64,000 nucleotides of DNA, taken from the NCBI RefSeq assembly GCF_029581275.1, contig NZ_CP120742.1, positions 5,394,501 through 5,458,500 on the forward strand, in the 5' to 3' direction. How positions within the stretch are numbered: position 1 is the first letter of the stretch; every line of letters starts with the position of its first letter. Positions 47,727 to 59,625 of the stretch are shown here, piece by piece. Source of the stretch: Micromonospora sp. WMMD1155 (GTDB lineage: Bacteria > Actinomycetota > Actinomycetes > Mycobacteriales > Micromonosporaceae). A model generated the notes under the pieces. That model was not told the origin of the DNA. It saw nothing but the letters and a program-made list of their open reading frames with translations, and did not search any database. The position numbers and the translations under genes are program-made.

Positions 47727-49343
47727 ATGGCCTCCACCAGACCCTCAGTCGCCCCGCTGCCCTACTGGGTACGCGGCGACACCAACGCGTTCTTCGGCTT
47801 CGGCGTCAACGTCCTGGTCAACGTGCTCACCCTGACCGGGCTCTGCCTCGCCGTGGTGAACCTCCCCGAGGGGGAGGTGTTCGGCACCATCCTGCCGGCG
47901 CTCGGCATCGCCCTGGTCGCCGGGAACATCTACTACACCTACCTGGCCCGCCGGTTGGCCCGACGAGAGAACCGCAGCGACGTGACGGCCCTGCCGTACG
48001 GGCCGAGCGTGCCACACATGTTCATCGTCATCTTCGTCATCATGCTTCCGATCTACCTGCGTACCCAGGACCCCGTGCGCGCCTGGGAGGCCGGGCTGGC
48101 GTGGGCCTTCATCATCGGTGTGATCGTGTTGATCGGCGCGTTCGTGGGGCCCTACATCCGCCGGTACGCGCCCCGGGCCGCGCTGCTCGGCACCCTCGCG
48201 GGAATCTCCATCACGTTCATCTCGATGAACCCGGCCGGGCAGATGTGGCGGCTGGCCTGGGTCGCCCTGCCCGTCTTCGCCCTGCTGCTGATCGGCCTGC
48301 TCACCGACGTGAAGCTGCCGTTCAACTTTCCGATCGGGCTCGCCGCGCTGCTGCTCGGCACCGCGATCGGCTGGGCCGGCGGAGCGATGTCGGTGCCGGA
48401 CGTCACGGCGGCGGCCCGGGACATCGCCATCGCCGTACCCTCCTTCAAGATCGACCTGCTCGCCGCCGGGCTGGCCGACATGGCACCGCTGTTGGCGACG
48501 GCGATCCCGCTCGGCGTCTACAACTTCACCGAGGGAATGACGAACGTGGAGAGCGCCGCCACGGCGGGGGACAACTACAACCTGCGCAGCGTGCTGCTCG
48601 CCGACGGCACGGGCGCGGTGATCGGCGCGGCTCTCGGCTCGCCGTTCCCACCGGCGGTCTACGTCGGACACCCGGGCTGGAAGGCGGCGGGTGGACGCAG
48701 CGGCTACTCGATGGCGACCGGCGTGGTGATCGCGGTGCTCTGCTTCCTGGGCATGTTCGGTCTGCTCGGGGCGATCTTCCCGACGGCGGCCATCGTGCCG
48801 ATCCTGCTCTACATCGGACTGCTGATCGGGGCACAGGCGTTCCAGGCGACGCCCCGGGCGCACGCCGCCGCGGTGGTCGCCGCGCTGATCCCGAACATCG
48901 CGGCCTGGGCGACCGGGCAGATCGACAACGCGTTGGCAGCGGCCGGTACGACGGCCGCCGCGGTCGGCGACGAGGCGCTCAACGGTGCCGGCGTGGTCTA
49001 CGACGGGCTGCTGGTGCTCGGTCAGGGCGCGATCCTCGCCGGCCTGGTACTCGGCGCGGTGGTGGTCTTCATCATCGACAAACGGTTCGTCCGGGCCGCG
49101 ATCTTCGCCGGCTCGGGCGCGCTGCTGTCGTTCGTCGGGCTGATCCACGGCGAGCGGATCGAGTGGAACGCCAACGGCCAGGTCGCGCTCGGCTACCTCT
49201 TCGTCGCGGCGATCTGCGCGGTCTTCGCGCTCGGCCGTCCCGCTCCCCGGGAACCCGACCCCGGTGAGGACGACGAGGATCGAGCTGACCCGGCCGCTGA
49301 CCGATCCGACGGTGAGCAGCGGACGTCGGCCCTGAGCGGCTGA
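47727..49343 (+). CDS. NCS2-family permease (xanthine/uracil type)
   Basis: The 538-residue protein has about 12-14 membrane segments and the family features ALPYGPSVPHMFIV near the N-terminus, LPLLATAIPLGVYNFTEG and MTNVESAATAGDNYN. It is of the azgA-like NCS2 branch, whose members carry purines or uracil. In this operon it probably imports a ureide or a triazine-type ring that is broken down to biuret (inference). The start ATG follows GGGAGC. The C-terminus is an acidic disordered tail of about 35 residues. Confidence 0.9.
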   Translation: MASTRPSVAPLPYWVRGDTNAFFGFGVNVLVNVLTLTGLCLAVVNLPEGEVFGTILPALGIALVAGNIYYTYLARRLARRENRSDVTALPYGPSVPHMFIVIFVIMLPIYLRTQDPVRAWEAGLAWAFIIGVIVLIGAFVGPYIRRYAPRAALLGTLAGISITFISMNPAGQMWRLAWVALPVFALLLIGLLTDVKLPFNFPIGLAALLLGTAIGWAGGAMSVPDVTAAARDIAIAVPSFKIDLLAAGLADMAPLLATAIPLGVYNFTEGMTNVESAATAGDNYNLRSVLLADGTGAVIGAALGSPFPPAVYVGHPGWKAAGGRSGYSMATGVVIAVLCFLGMFGLLGAIFPTAAIVPILLYIGLLIGAQAFQATPRAHAAAVVAALIPNIAAWATGQIDNALAAAGTTAAAVGDEALNGAGVVYDGLLVLGQGAILAGLVLGAVVVFIIDKRFVRAAIFAGSGALLSFVGLIHGERIEWNANGQVALGYLFVAAICAVFALGRPAPREPDPGEDDEDRADPAADRSDGEQRTSALSG

Positions 49344-49349
49344 GCCGAC

Positions 49350-49385
49350 GGGCCCGGTCGGGGCGCCAGGGCTCCGACCGGGCCC
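49350..49385 (+). terminator. Hairpin between permease and AtzH-like gene
   Basis: Perfect 12-base arms (GGGCCCGGTCGG and CCGACCGGGCCC) enclose 12 bases. It may attenuate transcription into the AtzH-like gene or end the operon. Confidence 0.6.
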
Positions 49386-49422
49386 ACCAGTTCCGGACCC
49401 GACGGATCGGAGGGACGACCGC

Positions 49423-49800
49423 ATGGACATCGACCGGACCGACGTGGTCGCCGAGGTGACGGCGGCCTTCGCCGACTACGAGCGGGCTCTGGCCGACGGC
49501 GACGCCGACCGGATCTGCGGGTACTTCTGGGATTCCGAGCGGACCGTGCGGTTCGGCCTCGCCGACCATCAGTACGGGCTGGACGAGCAGCGCAAGTGGC
49601 GGGCCGCCCAGCCACCACTGCCGGCCGGTCGTCGGCTGGTGGACCCCGTCATCACCACCTTCGGCCCGGACCTGGCGGTCGTGACGACCCGATTCGGGTA
49701 CGCCGGCGCCGCCGCGACCGGGCGGCAGACCCAGACCTGGGTACGCCTGCCCGTCGGCTGGCGGATCGTCACCGCCCACGTCTCCGTTCCGGAGTACTAG
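49423..49800 (+). CDS. AtzH/HpxZ-like protein (DUF3225 family)
   Basis: The 125-residue protein has an NTF2-like fold with the pattern of HpxZ and AtzH: VAEVTAAFADYERALADGD, DSERTVRFGLAD and RQTQTWVRLPVGWRIVTAHVS. AtzH helps AtzE act in cyanuric acid breakdown, and HpxZ is linked to oxalurate use. Its place next to atzF and biuH ties it to ureide nitrogen use, but no AtzE-like amidase gene is seen here, so its partner may be the allophanate hydrolase itself. A strong RBS precedes ATG 49423 (GGAGGG). Confidence 0.88.
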   Translation: MDIDRTDVVAEVTAAFADYERALADGDADRICGYFWDSERTVRFGLADHQYGLDEQRKWRAAQPPLPAGRRLVDPVITTFGPDLAVVTTRFGYAGAAATGRQTQTWVRLPVGWRIVTAHVSVPEY

Positions 49801-49819
49801 CTGACCGGGTGGTGACGCG

Positions 49820-49847
49820 CGCCGCCCGGGACAGGACCCGGGCGGCG
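49820..49847. terminator. Bidirectional terminator
   Basis: Perfect 11-base arms (CGCCGCCCGGG and complement) around ACAGGA lie between the convergent AtzH-like and esterase genes. Confidence 0.75.
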
Positions 49848-49875
49848 GCGTCTCCTGGATCGGCGCAGGCAAGCC

Positions 49876-52823
<2,948 letters not shown>

Positions 52824-52965
52824 TCAGGCAGTGAAGTATGTCAATGCTGTGTCCGGCCGGTTGCGGGCCGGCGAACGCACCCGGCGCCGACTGGCCGTGT
52901 CGCCGGCGCGCAGGAGTGGACGGGCGCACCTCCGTGGGGGCGGGGGGTCCCGGACCCTCGATTCC

Positions 52966-52994
52966 TTGACACCCGTCGATGCTATCGCTAACAC
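52966..52994 (+). promoter_or_regulatory. Promoter TTGACA-N17-TAACAC overlapping a LacI-type box
   Basis: TTGACA at 52966-52971 is a perfect -35, followed 17 bases later by TAACAC. The box TGCTATCGCTAACA (52980-52993) covers the spacer and -10, so a repressor would block it. Confidence 0.6.
52980..52993. promoter_or_regulatory. LacI-type operator TGCTATCGCTAACA
   Basis: Matches 12 of 14 bases of TGTTAGCGCTAACA, the perfect box 146 bp downstream. Confidence 0.55.
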
Positions 52995-53125
52995 TGTCCG
53001 CAACGCGACGTTAACGAGCAGAAAACATCCGCCCCCGCTGCTCGCGAGCGCCGCATCGGCAGTGCTCGAGACAGCACATCACCGCGTCCACGGCTGAAAA
53101 GAGCGCGCCGCGTACGGATTGATCT

Positions 53126-53139
53126 TGTTAGCGCTAACA
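53126..53139. promoter_or_regulatory. LacI-type operator TGTTAGCGCTAACA (perfect palindrome)
   Basis: A perfect 14-bp palindrome 88 bp upstream of the GH43 start, between TTGATC (53119-53124) and TAGATG (53140-53145), which could be promoter elements. Confidence 0.75.
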
Positions 53140-53227
53140 TAGATGACCTCTGGTAGAGGGGGCCCGGATCGTGGCTTCCTCGCGGATGACGGATCGCCTA
53201 CCGCCCCTGCGCGAAGGAGACAGACCC

Positions 53228-54667
53228 ATGTCGAGAGCCCTCTCCCGGCTCTGTGCGGTGGCCGTCGCCGCGTGCCTGCTCTTCACCACCTGGTCGGCGG
53301 CCACGCCGAAGCCGGCCGCCGCGCTCGACCCGACCGTCGGGTACCTGATGGCGCACTTCACCGGCGAGTCGTCGACAGACCAGCAGATCTACCTGGCCCA
53401 CAGCGCCGACGGCCTCCGCTGGACGGACCTCAACAACGGCGGCCTCGTCCTGCGTTCCCCGGTCGGCACCCGTGGTGTCCGCGACCCCGCCCTGGTCCGT
53501 TCGCCCGCCGGCGACAGGTACTGGATCATCGCCACGGACCTGTGCATCGGCTGCGGCCAGGACTGGTCGGCCGCCATCAACAACGGCAGCCGCAACCTCG
53601 TCGTGTGGGAGTCCACCGACCTGGTCAACTGGTCGACGCCGTGGTTGCTGAACGTCGCCGGGGCGATCCCGGACGGACGCAACGCCTGGGCACCGGAGGC
53701 GATCTGGAACCCGGCCACCGGCGACTACGTCCTCTACTGGGCGACGAACGTCCCGCTCAACGGGGCCACCAAGCACCGCATCTACTACGCCCGCACGTCG
53801 AACTTCCGCAGCATCACCACGCCCCAGTCGTACATCAACCGGCCCGGCAACCAGGAGATCATCGACACCCAGATCGTCGAGGTGCCGGCCGGCGTCGGCG
53901 CCTACCGCTACGTGCGGGCGTCCCGGGACGGTCAGATCACCATCGAGGGCAGCAACTCCATCCTCGGAACCTGGACCACGCTGGGCAACCTGTCCGGCAT
54001 CGGGCTGACCGGCGCGCAGGTCGAAGGCCCGATGTGGATGCCGTTCAACGGCCGCAACGAGTGGGTGCTCTACCTGGACCAGTATTCGAGCGGGCGCGGA
54101 TACCTGCCCGTGCTGACCACCAACCCGTCGAGCCCGGGCGCCTACCGGCTGCCGGCGTCCGGCTCGTACACCATGGGTGGCACCAAGAAACGGCACGGCA
54201 CGATCCTCAACCTGACCGCGGCCGAGCAGAGTCGGGTGCTCGCGCGCTGGCCCAACACCGCGGTCAACCGCATCCAGTCGTACAACTTCCCGGACCGGTA
54301 CGTGCGGCACGCCGACTACGACGCCCGCATCGACCCGAATGTCAGCCCGGCGCAGGACGGCCAGTGGCGGCTCGTGCCCGGTCTGGCCGGCTCCGGAACG
54401 GTCTCCATCCAGTCGGTCAACTACCCGGGCCACTACCTGCGGCACTACGGGTTCGACTTCCGGTTGGAAGCCGACGACGGCAGCGCCACCTTCGCCGCCG
54501 ACGCGACCTTCCGGCAGGTCGCCGGTCTGGCCGACTCCTCCTGGACGTCGTTCCAGTCCTACAGCCACCCGGACCGCCACATCCGGCACTACGGCTACCT
54601 GCTCCGGCTCGATCCGGTGACCGACGCCCAGAGCCGTGCCGACGCGACGTTCCGGGTGACCAGCTGA
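53228..54667 (+). CDS. Secreted GH43 glycosidase with CBM42 (AbfB) domain
   Basis: The 479-residue protein has a signal peptide to about PAAALD, a five-bladed GH43 propeller (about 35-335, with GVRDPALVRSPAG and NAWAPEAIWNP), and a C-terminal AbfB/CBM42 trefoil (about 345-478) with the repeated SYNFPDRYVRH, SVNYPGHYLRH and SYSHPDRHIRH units. CBM42 binds arabinose side chains, so an arabinofuranosidase acting on arabinoxylan or arabinan is likely. ATG 53228 follows AAGGAG. The GH5 gene follows after 29 bases. Confidence 0.92.
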   Translation: MSRALSRLCAVAVAACLLFTTWSAATPKPAAALDPTVGYLMAHFTGESSTDQQIYLAHSADGLRWTDLNNGGLVLRSPVGTRGVRDPALVRSPAGDRYWIIATDLCIGCGQDWSAAINNGSRNLVVWESTDLVNWSTPWLLNVAGAIPDGRNAWAPEAIWNPATGDYVLYWATNVPLNGATKHRIYYARTSNFRSITTPQSYINRPGNQEIIDTQIVEVPAGVGAYRYVRASRDGQITIEGSNSILGTWTTLGNLSGIGLTGAQVEGPMWMPFNGRNEWVLYLDQYSSGRGYLPVLTTNPSSPGAYRLPASGSYTMGGTKKRHGTILNLTAAEQSRVLARWPNTAVNRIQSYNFPDRYVRHADYDARIDPNVSPAQDGQWRLVPGLAGSGTVSIQSVNYPGHYLRHYGFDFRLEADDGSATFAADATFRQVAGLADSSWTSFQSYSHPDRHIRHYGYLLRLDPVTDAQSRADATFRVTS

Positions 54668-54696
54668 GCCCGACCTCCGCACCGATTGGACATCTC

Positions 54697-56196
54697 ATGA
54701 ATACGAACGCGTCGTGGAGTAGGCGGAAACCGCGCCGGCTGCTGATCACGGTGGTGACCGCGCTGACCGCGATGGCCGGCGTCATCGTCGTCGCGTCGTC
54801 GCCGGCCACCGCCGCCACCAACCAGTTCCGCGGCATGAACTGGGCGGTGCTGGGCGACAACTTCAGCACCGGCCCGCTCGTCGTGCAGGGCCTCAGCTCG
54901 TCGGACAGCAACGCGACGGTGCGGGCGAAGGCGAACGCCCTCTACGACGACATGTCCGCCACCATGGGCGTCAACACCGTCCGGCTGCCCATCAACACCC
55001 ACACCGTGGGGACGGCCTGGTGGGAGGCGTACCGGGGGGCCATCGACGCGGCCACCGCGCGGGGCTTCAAGGTGATCCTGGCGTACTGGGAGGACGGTGC
55101 CGCCTCCGGCGGCAGGATCACGAACCTCGCCGCCTGGAACGCGATGTGGTCCACGGTGACCAACACGTACGGCGGGAACGCCAACGTCTACTTCGAGCCG
55201 ATGAACGAGCCGCATGGTTACAGCTCTGCGGAGTGGCGCAACGTGGCGGCGAACTGGCTCAGCTACCACTACTCGGCGGTGCCCGGCCGGGTGCTCATCG
55301 GCGGCACCGGCTTCAGCCAGGACCTGCGCGACATCTGCAACGACACCCGCTTCACCTCGACACTGCTGTCCTTCCACCACTACGCCTTCTTCTACGGCGC
55401 GATGACCTACGACGCCTTCCGCAGCCACATCCAGACCCGGCTCGGCGACTGCGCCTCCCGGGCGGTCGCGACCGAGTTCGGCGCGCCCATGAACGACGGC
55501 CGCAACTACGCCGACGCGAACAGCACCGACAACTTCGTCCGCCACATCCGAGCCATGGCGCAGGTCATGCGCGACAACCAGATGGGCGGCACGTACTGGC
55601 CCGCCCTCGGCGGCAAGCCGGGCACCATCGGTTACGACTGGTACTCGATGTTCTCCCTCGGTGGCAGCGGCACGAACCTCGACCTGAGCATTCGCAACAC
55701 CTCCGGCGCCGACCGGATCCGGTACGCGTGGGGCGACACCGTCGGGACCGACCCCACGACGCCTCCACCGGCGACGGGGACGTTCTACCGGGTCACCGTG
55801 CGGCACAGCGGCAAGGCCATGGACGTCCAGCAGCCCAACACCGACAACGGCGCACGCGTCGGCCAGTACACCTACGGCGGCAGCGCGTGGCAGCAGTGGC
55901 AGTTCCAGGACGCCGGCAGCGGCTACTGGCGCATTGTCAGCCGGCACAGCGGCAAGTGCCTCGACGTGGTGAACGTGTCGACGGCCGACGGCGCCGAACT
56001 CATCCAGTACACCTGCGGCACCGGCACCAACCAGCAGTTCCAGATGGTCACCGACGGTGGCTACTTCCAACTCCGGGCCCGGCACAGCGGCAAGTGCGTG
56101 GACGTTCCGGCGGCGTCGACCACGGACGGCGTGGTCCTCAAGCAGTACACCTGTAACACCGGCGCCAACCAGCAGTGGTCGCGTACGACCGTCTGA
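54697..56196 (+). CDS. Secreted GH5 glycoside hydrolase with CBM13
   Basis: The 499-residue protein has a signal peptide to about SPATAAT, a GH5 barrel (about 43-345) with acid/base Glu171 (EPMNEPHG) and nucleophile Glu260 (VATEFGAP), then a short linker and a ricin-type trefoil (about 365-499) with three RHSGK repeats. The barrel is short and GH5 covers many activities (cellulase, mannanase, galactanase), so the bond cut is uncertain. It follows the GH43 gene by 29 bases without a terminator, suggesting one transcript under the LacI-type box. Confidence 0.92.
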   Translation: MNTNASWSRRKPRRLLITVVTALTAMAGVIVVASSPATAATNQFRGMNWAVLGDNFSTGPLVVQGLSSSDSNATVRAKANALYDDMSATMGVNTVRLPINTHTVGTAWWEAYRGAIDAATARGFKVILAYWEDGAASGGRITNLAAWNAMWSTVTNTYGGNANVYFEPMNEPHGYSSAEWRNVAANWLSYHYSAVPGRVLIGGTGFSQDLRDICNDTRFTSTLLSFHHYAFFYGAMTYDAFRSHIQTRLGDCASRAVATEFGAPMNDGRNYADANSTDNFVRHIRAMAQVMRDNQMGGTYWPALGGKPGTIGYDWYSMFSLGGSGTNLDLSIRNTSGADRIRYAWGDTVGTDPTTPPPATGTFYRVTVRHSGKAMDVQQPNTDNGARVGQYTYGGSAWQQWQFQDAGSGYWRIVSRHSGKCLDVVNVSTADGAELIQYTCGTGTNQQFQMVTDGGYFQLRARHSGKCVDVPAASTTDGVVLKQYTCNTGANQQWSRTTV

Positions 56197-56339
56197 GCGA
56201 CCGCCCCGCGACCCGACCGGTGCCGGGTCCGCCGCCGACCTAGTACGGTTTCGGTGATCGACAAGCACCGGTGTCGGTGGCCCCCCGCCGCGGCGGGAAC
56301 CGCCAGTCCGGTGGCGACGGATCGTGGGAGGGAGCGCGG

Positions 56340-57050
56340 GTGACCCAGCCGAAGGCACTGGTGGTTCGAGGCGGATGGGAGGGGCACCAGCCGGTCGAGG
56401 CGACGGAGCTGTTCATCCCCTTCCTCGAAGGCAGCGGCTATGCCGTACGGGTCGAGGAGTCGACGGAGGTCTACGCCGACGCGGCCGAGATGGCCGACAC
56501 CGACCTGGTCGTGCAGTGCGTGACGATGTCGCAGATCACCTCGGCCGAGGTGGCGGGCCTGAGCGCCGCGGTCGTCGCCGGCACGGGCTTCACCGGGTGG
56601 CACGGTGGCATCGTCGACTCGTTCCGCGCGTCGTCGGACTACCTGCACCTGGTGGGCGGTCAGTTCGCGACGCACCCGGGCAAGGAGCCGTGCGAGCGCC
56701 ACGGTGCGGCGGAGGACAACTTCCTGCCGCACACCGTGCACGTCACGGACCTCGGCCGGGAGCACCCGGTCACCACGGGGATCGAGGACTTCGACCTGGT
56801 CACCGAGCAGTACTGGGTGCTGCACGACGACCTGATCGACGTACTGGCCGTCACCACCCACCCCACGCGGGAGTGGCACCCGTGGCACCGGCCGGTCACG
56901 TCGCCGGCGATCTGGACCCGACAGTGGGGTGCCGGGCGCGTCGTGGTGACGACCCCGGGGCACAGCGTCGACGTGCTGGAGCACCCGAGCGTCCGTACCG
57001 TGATCGAGAGGGGGATGCTGTGGGCGACTCGCACCGCGTCGGCATCGTAG
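56340..57050 (+). CDS. ThuA-domain protein (trehalose utilisation-like)
   Basis: The 236-residue protein is of the ThuA family, a class I glutamine-amidotransferase-like fold without the catalytic Cys. Conserved parts include KALVVRGGWEGHQPVE, a GTGFTGWHGGIVDSF segment and the WTRQWGAGRVV strand. In rhizobia ThuA takes part in 3-keto-disaccharide metabolism with ThuB, a Gfo/Idh protein. GTG 56340 follows GGAGG. It overlaps the Gfo/Idh gene by 31 bases, a ThuA-ThuB-like pair that probably handles an oxidised sugar taken from the degraded polysaccharide (inference). Confidence 0.9.
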   Translation: MTQPKALVVRGGWEGHQPVEATELFIPFLEGSGYAVRVEESTEVYADAAEMADTDLVVQCVTMSQITSAEVAGLSAAVVAGTGFTGWHGGIVDSFRASSDYLHLVGGQFATHPGKEPCERHGAAEDNFLPHTVHVTDLGREHPVTTGIEDFDLVTEQYWVLHDDLIDVLAVTTHPTREWHPWHRPVTSPAIWTRQWGAGRVVVTTPGHSVDVLEHPSVRTVIERGMLWATRTASAS

Positions 57051-58120
57051 GTCTCGGAGTCATCTCCCGCGCGTACCTGGACACCCTGGCGAACCACCCC
57101 GCGGTGAGCATCGTCGCGCTGGCCGACCTCGACGCCACCCGGTCGGCCGAGGCCGCAGCCAAGATTCCCGACGCCGAGGCGGTGAGCGTCGAGAGCCTGC
57201 TCGCCCGCCCGGACGTGCAGACGGTGCTCAACCTCACGATCCCCGCCGCCCACGCCGACCTCTCGCTCGCCGCGATCGACGCGGGCAAGAACGTGTACGT
57301 CGAGAAGCCGCTCGCGGTGACCCTGGAGGACGGCCGCTCGATCGTGGAGCGGGCCGCGTCGGCGGGCGTCCTCGTCGGGTGTGCGCCGGACACCGTCCTG
57401 GGCACGGGTACGCAGACGGCCCGTGCGGCGATCGACGGCGGCCTCATCGGGCGACCGATGTCCGGCTCGGCGGTCATGGTCACGGCGGGGCACGAGCGTT
57501 GGCATCCCCACCCCGACTTCTACTACGCCCCGGGTGGGGGCCCGTTGCTGGACATGGGTCCGTACTACATCTCCGCGCTCGTCCACCTGCTCGGGCCGGT
57601 TCGCGCGGTGACCGGAGCCGCCAGCCGCCTGCGCGCCGAACGCGTCATCGGCGCCGGCCCGCGCGCCGGTCAGCGGATCCCGGTCGAGGTGGACAGCCAC
57701 GTGACAGGCGTGCTCGAACACGTCAACGGCGCTCTGTCCACGATCACCACCAGCTTCGACGGCGTCACGACGACCGCCGCTCCGATCGAGGTGCACGGGG
57801 AGACCGGCACGCTCGCCGTACCCGACCCGAACTACTTCGACGGGGACGTCCGACTCTTCGCGCTCGGCGGCGACGACTGGCGGGTCCTCGAACCGCAGGC
57901 CGGTTACGCCGGAAGCTCGCGCGGCGTCGGTCTGATCGACCTGGTCCGGGCCGACGGTCAGCGTCCGCCGCGGGCCGGTGGTGACGTCGCGTTGCACGTG
58001 CTCGAAACGATGACCACCCTGCTCCGCTCGGCAGCCGAGGGCCGGCGGATCGAGCTGACGACGACGGCGCGGCGGCCCGCGCCGGTCCCGCACACGCCCG
58101 CCGAGGAGTGGCAGGCATAG
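57020..58120 (+). CDS. Gfo/Idh/MocA-family oxidoreductase (ThuB-like)
   Basis: The 366-residue protein has a Rossmann domain (VGIVGLGVISRAYLD) and the catalytic EKP motif (VEKPLAVTLEDG), followed by the family C-terminal domain with GPLLDMGPYYISALVHLLG. Unlike the Gal80-like protein at 16-17 kb it keeps the Lys. It probably oxidises a sugar hydroxyl with NAD(P). GTG 57020 lies inside the ThuA gene end, giving translational coupling. Confidence 0.9.
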   Translation: MGDSHRVGIVGLGVISRAYLDTLANHPAVSIVALADLDATRSAEAAAKIPDAEAVSVESLLARPDVQTVLNLTIPAAHADLSLAAIDAGKNVYVEKPLAVTLEDGRSIVERAASAGVLVGCAPDTVLGTGTQTARAAIDGGLIGRPMSGSAVMVTAGHERWHPHPDFYYAPGGGPLLDMGPYYISALVHLLGPVRAVTGAASRLRAERVIGAGPRAGQRIPVEVDSHVTGVLEHVNGALSTITTSFDGVTTTAAPIEVHGETGTLAVPDPNYFDGDVRLFALGGDDWRVLEPQAGYAGSSRGVGLIDLVRADGQRPPRAGGDVALHVLETMTTLLRSAAEGRRIELTTTARRPAPVPHTPAEEWQA

Positions 58121-58127
58121 GCCCTGG

Positions 58128-58706
58128 TCAGGTGGTCGTGAGATCGGCCGCGCCGAAGGAGACCGCGAATCGCTTGCACCAGATGGAGACGCTGCGGAAG
58201 TCGGCTGGATCAGCCGACGCCGGTAGCTCGTACACCTGATTGCCCTTGTTGCCCTTGAGCCGGGCCAGCTCGACCCACTTCCCGTCGTCGAACACCTTCC
58301 AGCCGGCCGTGCCTCGGATGACCGGCTGGTCGGTCAGCCACACCCGCAGGTCCGGGCCGTTCGACGTGTTCAGGTCGCGGATGACGAGCTGGTGACGCCC
58401 GTCGGCGAGCCGACGGATCTCGGCGCTGCCGGTCGTCTCGTGCTCGTGGGTGACGAAATCGCCGGAGGCCAGGATCTCGTTCGCCGCCGGTGTGGCCGCC
58501 GTGCTCGGGGAAGCCGACGCCGGAGCCGACGCGGGAGCGGAGGTCACCGGTGTCGTCGCGGCGGGGGGCAGCGCGTCGTCGACGTACGTGTCGGTGAACA
58601 GCTTCCACGGTTGGAACCAGTAGAGGCCCAAGACGGCCACGACGACAGCGGCGGCGATACCGGCCCGTGCCAGGCGCGACCGGAGAATCCATTTACCCAC
58701 CCGCAC
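58128..58706 (-). CDS. DM13 domain protein, membrane-anchored
   Basis: The 192-residue protein has an N-terminal membrane helix (AGIAAAVVVAVLGLYWF), an Ala/Ser/Pro-rich linker (about 48-75) and a DM13 domain with ASGDFVTHEHETTGSAEI, LNTSNGPDLRVWLTD and SIWCKRFAVSFG. The single Cys in WCKRF is the conserved one of DM13, a domain proposed to take part in electron transfer at the cell surface. GTG 58706 is used. Tandem 11-bp repeats lie just upstream. Confidence 0.88.
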   Translation of the reverse strand: MRVGKWILRSRLARAGIAAAVVVAVLGLYWFQPWKLFTDTYVDDALPPAATTPVTSAPASAPASASPSTAATPAANEILASGDFVTHEHETTGSAEIRRLADGRHQLVIRDLNTSNGPDLRVWLTDQPVIRGTAGWKVFDDGKWVELARLKGNKGNQVYELPASADPADFRSVSIWCKRFAVSFGAADLTTT

Positions 58707-58729
58707 AGCGTACGGCGGCCACCGCGGTC

Positions 58730-58762
58730 GAACCGGTCCCGAACCCTTTCGGAACCCTTACG
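58730..58762 (-). promoter_or_regulatory. Three tandem 11-bp direct repeats
   Basis: Consecutive units GAACCGGTCCC, GAACCCTTTCG and GAACCCTTACG lie 24 bases upstream of the DM13 start. Helical-phase direct repeats are typical of OmpR/PhoB-type response regulator sites. Confidence 0.55.
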
Positions 58763-58779
58763 ACGTCAACCGGCCGGCG

Positions 58780-59625
58780 TCATGGCAGCGTGATGCCGCT
58801 GTCCGTACCCGCCAGAGCGTGCCCGCACGGGCAGTCTCCCTGGTCCGGTGGCAACGCCTGCACCGCGTCGCCGAGCAGGACACGGAGGCGGTCGATGTTC
58901 CCGGCGAAGACGGTGAACACCTCCTGCTGGGTCACGCCGTGACCGACCTCGACACCCGAGTCGAGGTCGGTCACCAGGGACAGCGCGGTGTAGCACACCG
59001 CCAGTTCGCGGGCCAGCACCGCTTCGGGGTGACCGGTCATGCCGACCGTCGACCAGCCCGCCTGGCCGTACCACAGTGATTCGGCGCGGGTGGAGAACCG
59101 CGGGCCCTCGATGACGACCATCGTCCCACCGTCGACCGGCTGCCAGCCGTCGGCGCGGGCGGCGTCGAGGACCGTGGCCCGCCCGACCGGGCAGTAGGGG
59201 TCGGCGAACGGCACATGGACGACCCGGGGGACCTGCCCGTCCGGGCGTACCCTCCCGTCGTAGTAGGTCTGCTCGCGGCCGGTGGTCCGGTCGACCAGTT
59301 GATCCGGTACGACGAGCGTGCCGGGGCCCAGCTCCGGTCGCAGGCCACCGACGGCACCCGGTGCGAGCACCTGGCGGACGCCCACTGCTCGCAACGCCCA
59401 CAGGTTGGCCCGGTAGTTGATGCGGTGCGGGGGCAGGGTGTGCCGACGACCGTGACGGGGCAGGAAGGCCACCGTCCGCCCGGCGAGGCTCCCGATGGAG
59501 AGGGAGTCGCTCGGCGGTCCGTACGGAGTGTCGACGGCGACCTCGGCGACGTCGTCGAGGAACTCGTAGAATCCGGACCCGCCGATCACCCCGACCGGCG
59601 GGCGACCGTCTCCTCGTTCAGACAT
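58780..59625 (-). CDS. mtnP: S-methyl-5'-thioadenosine phosphorylase
   Basis: The 281-residue protein has the PNP/MTAP family features: VGVIGGSGFYEFL with the phosphate-binding Ser, FLPRHGRRHTLPPHRINYRAN split over two strands, GAVGGLRP, the substrate-binding MTGHPEA and NID C-terminal helix. It splits 5'-methylthioadenosine with phosphate into adenine and methylthioribose-1-phosphate, a salvage step after SAM is used for aminopropyl or similar transfer. Its start overlaps the stop of the membrane protein gene by 8 bases, so it is the last gene of the minus-strand operon. Confidence 0.93.
   Translation of the reverse strand: MSERGDGRPPVGVIGGSGFYEFLDDVAEVAVDTPYGPPSDSLSIGSLAGRTVAFLPRHGRRHTLPPHRINYRANLWALRAVGVRQVLAPGAVGGLRPELGPGTLVVPDQLVDRTTGREQTYYDGRVRPDGQVPRVVHVPFADPYCPVGRATVLDAARADGWQPVDGGTMVVIEGPRFSTRAESLWYGQAGWSTVGMTGHPEAVLARELAVCYTALSLVTDLDSGVEVGHGVTQQEVFTVFAGNIDRLRVLLGDAVQALPPDQGDCPCGHALAGTDSGITLP

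Noticed and set aside
54595..56358. A 587-codon minus-strand frame across the GH5 gene
   Set aside because: It is a shadow of the GH5 gene, whose catalytic Glu motifs, signal peptide and trefoil repeats are clear on the plus strand.
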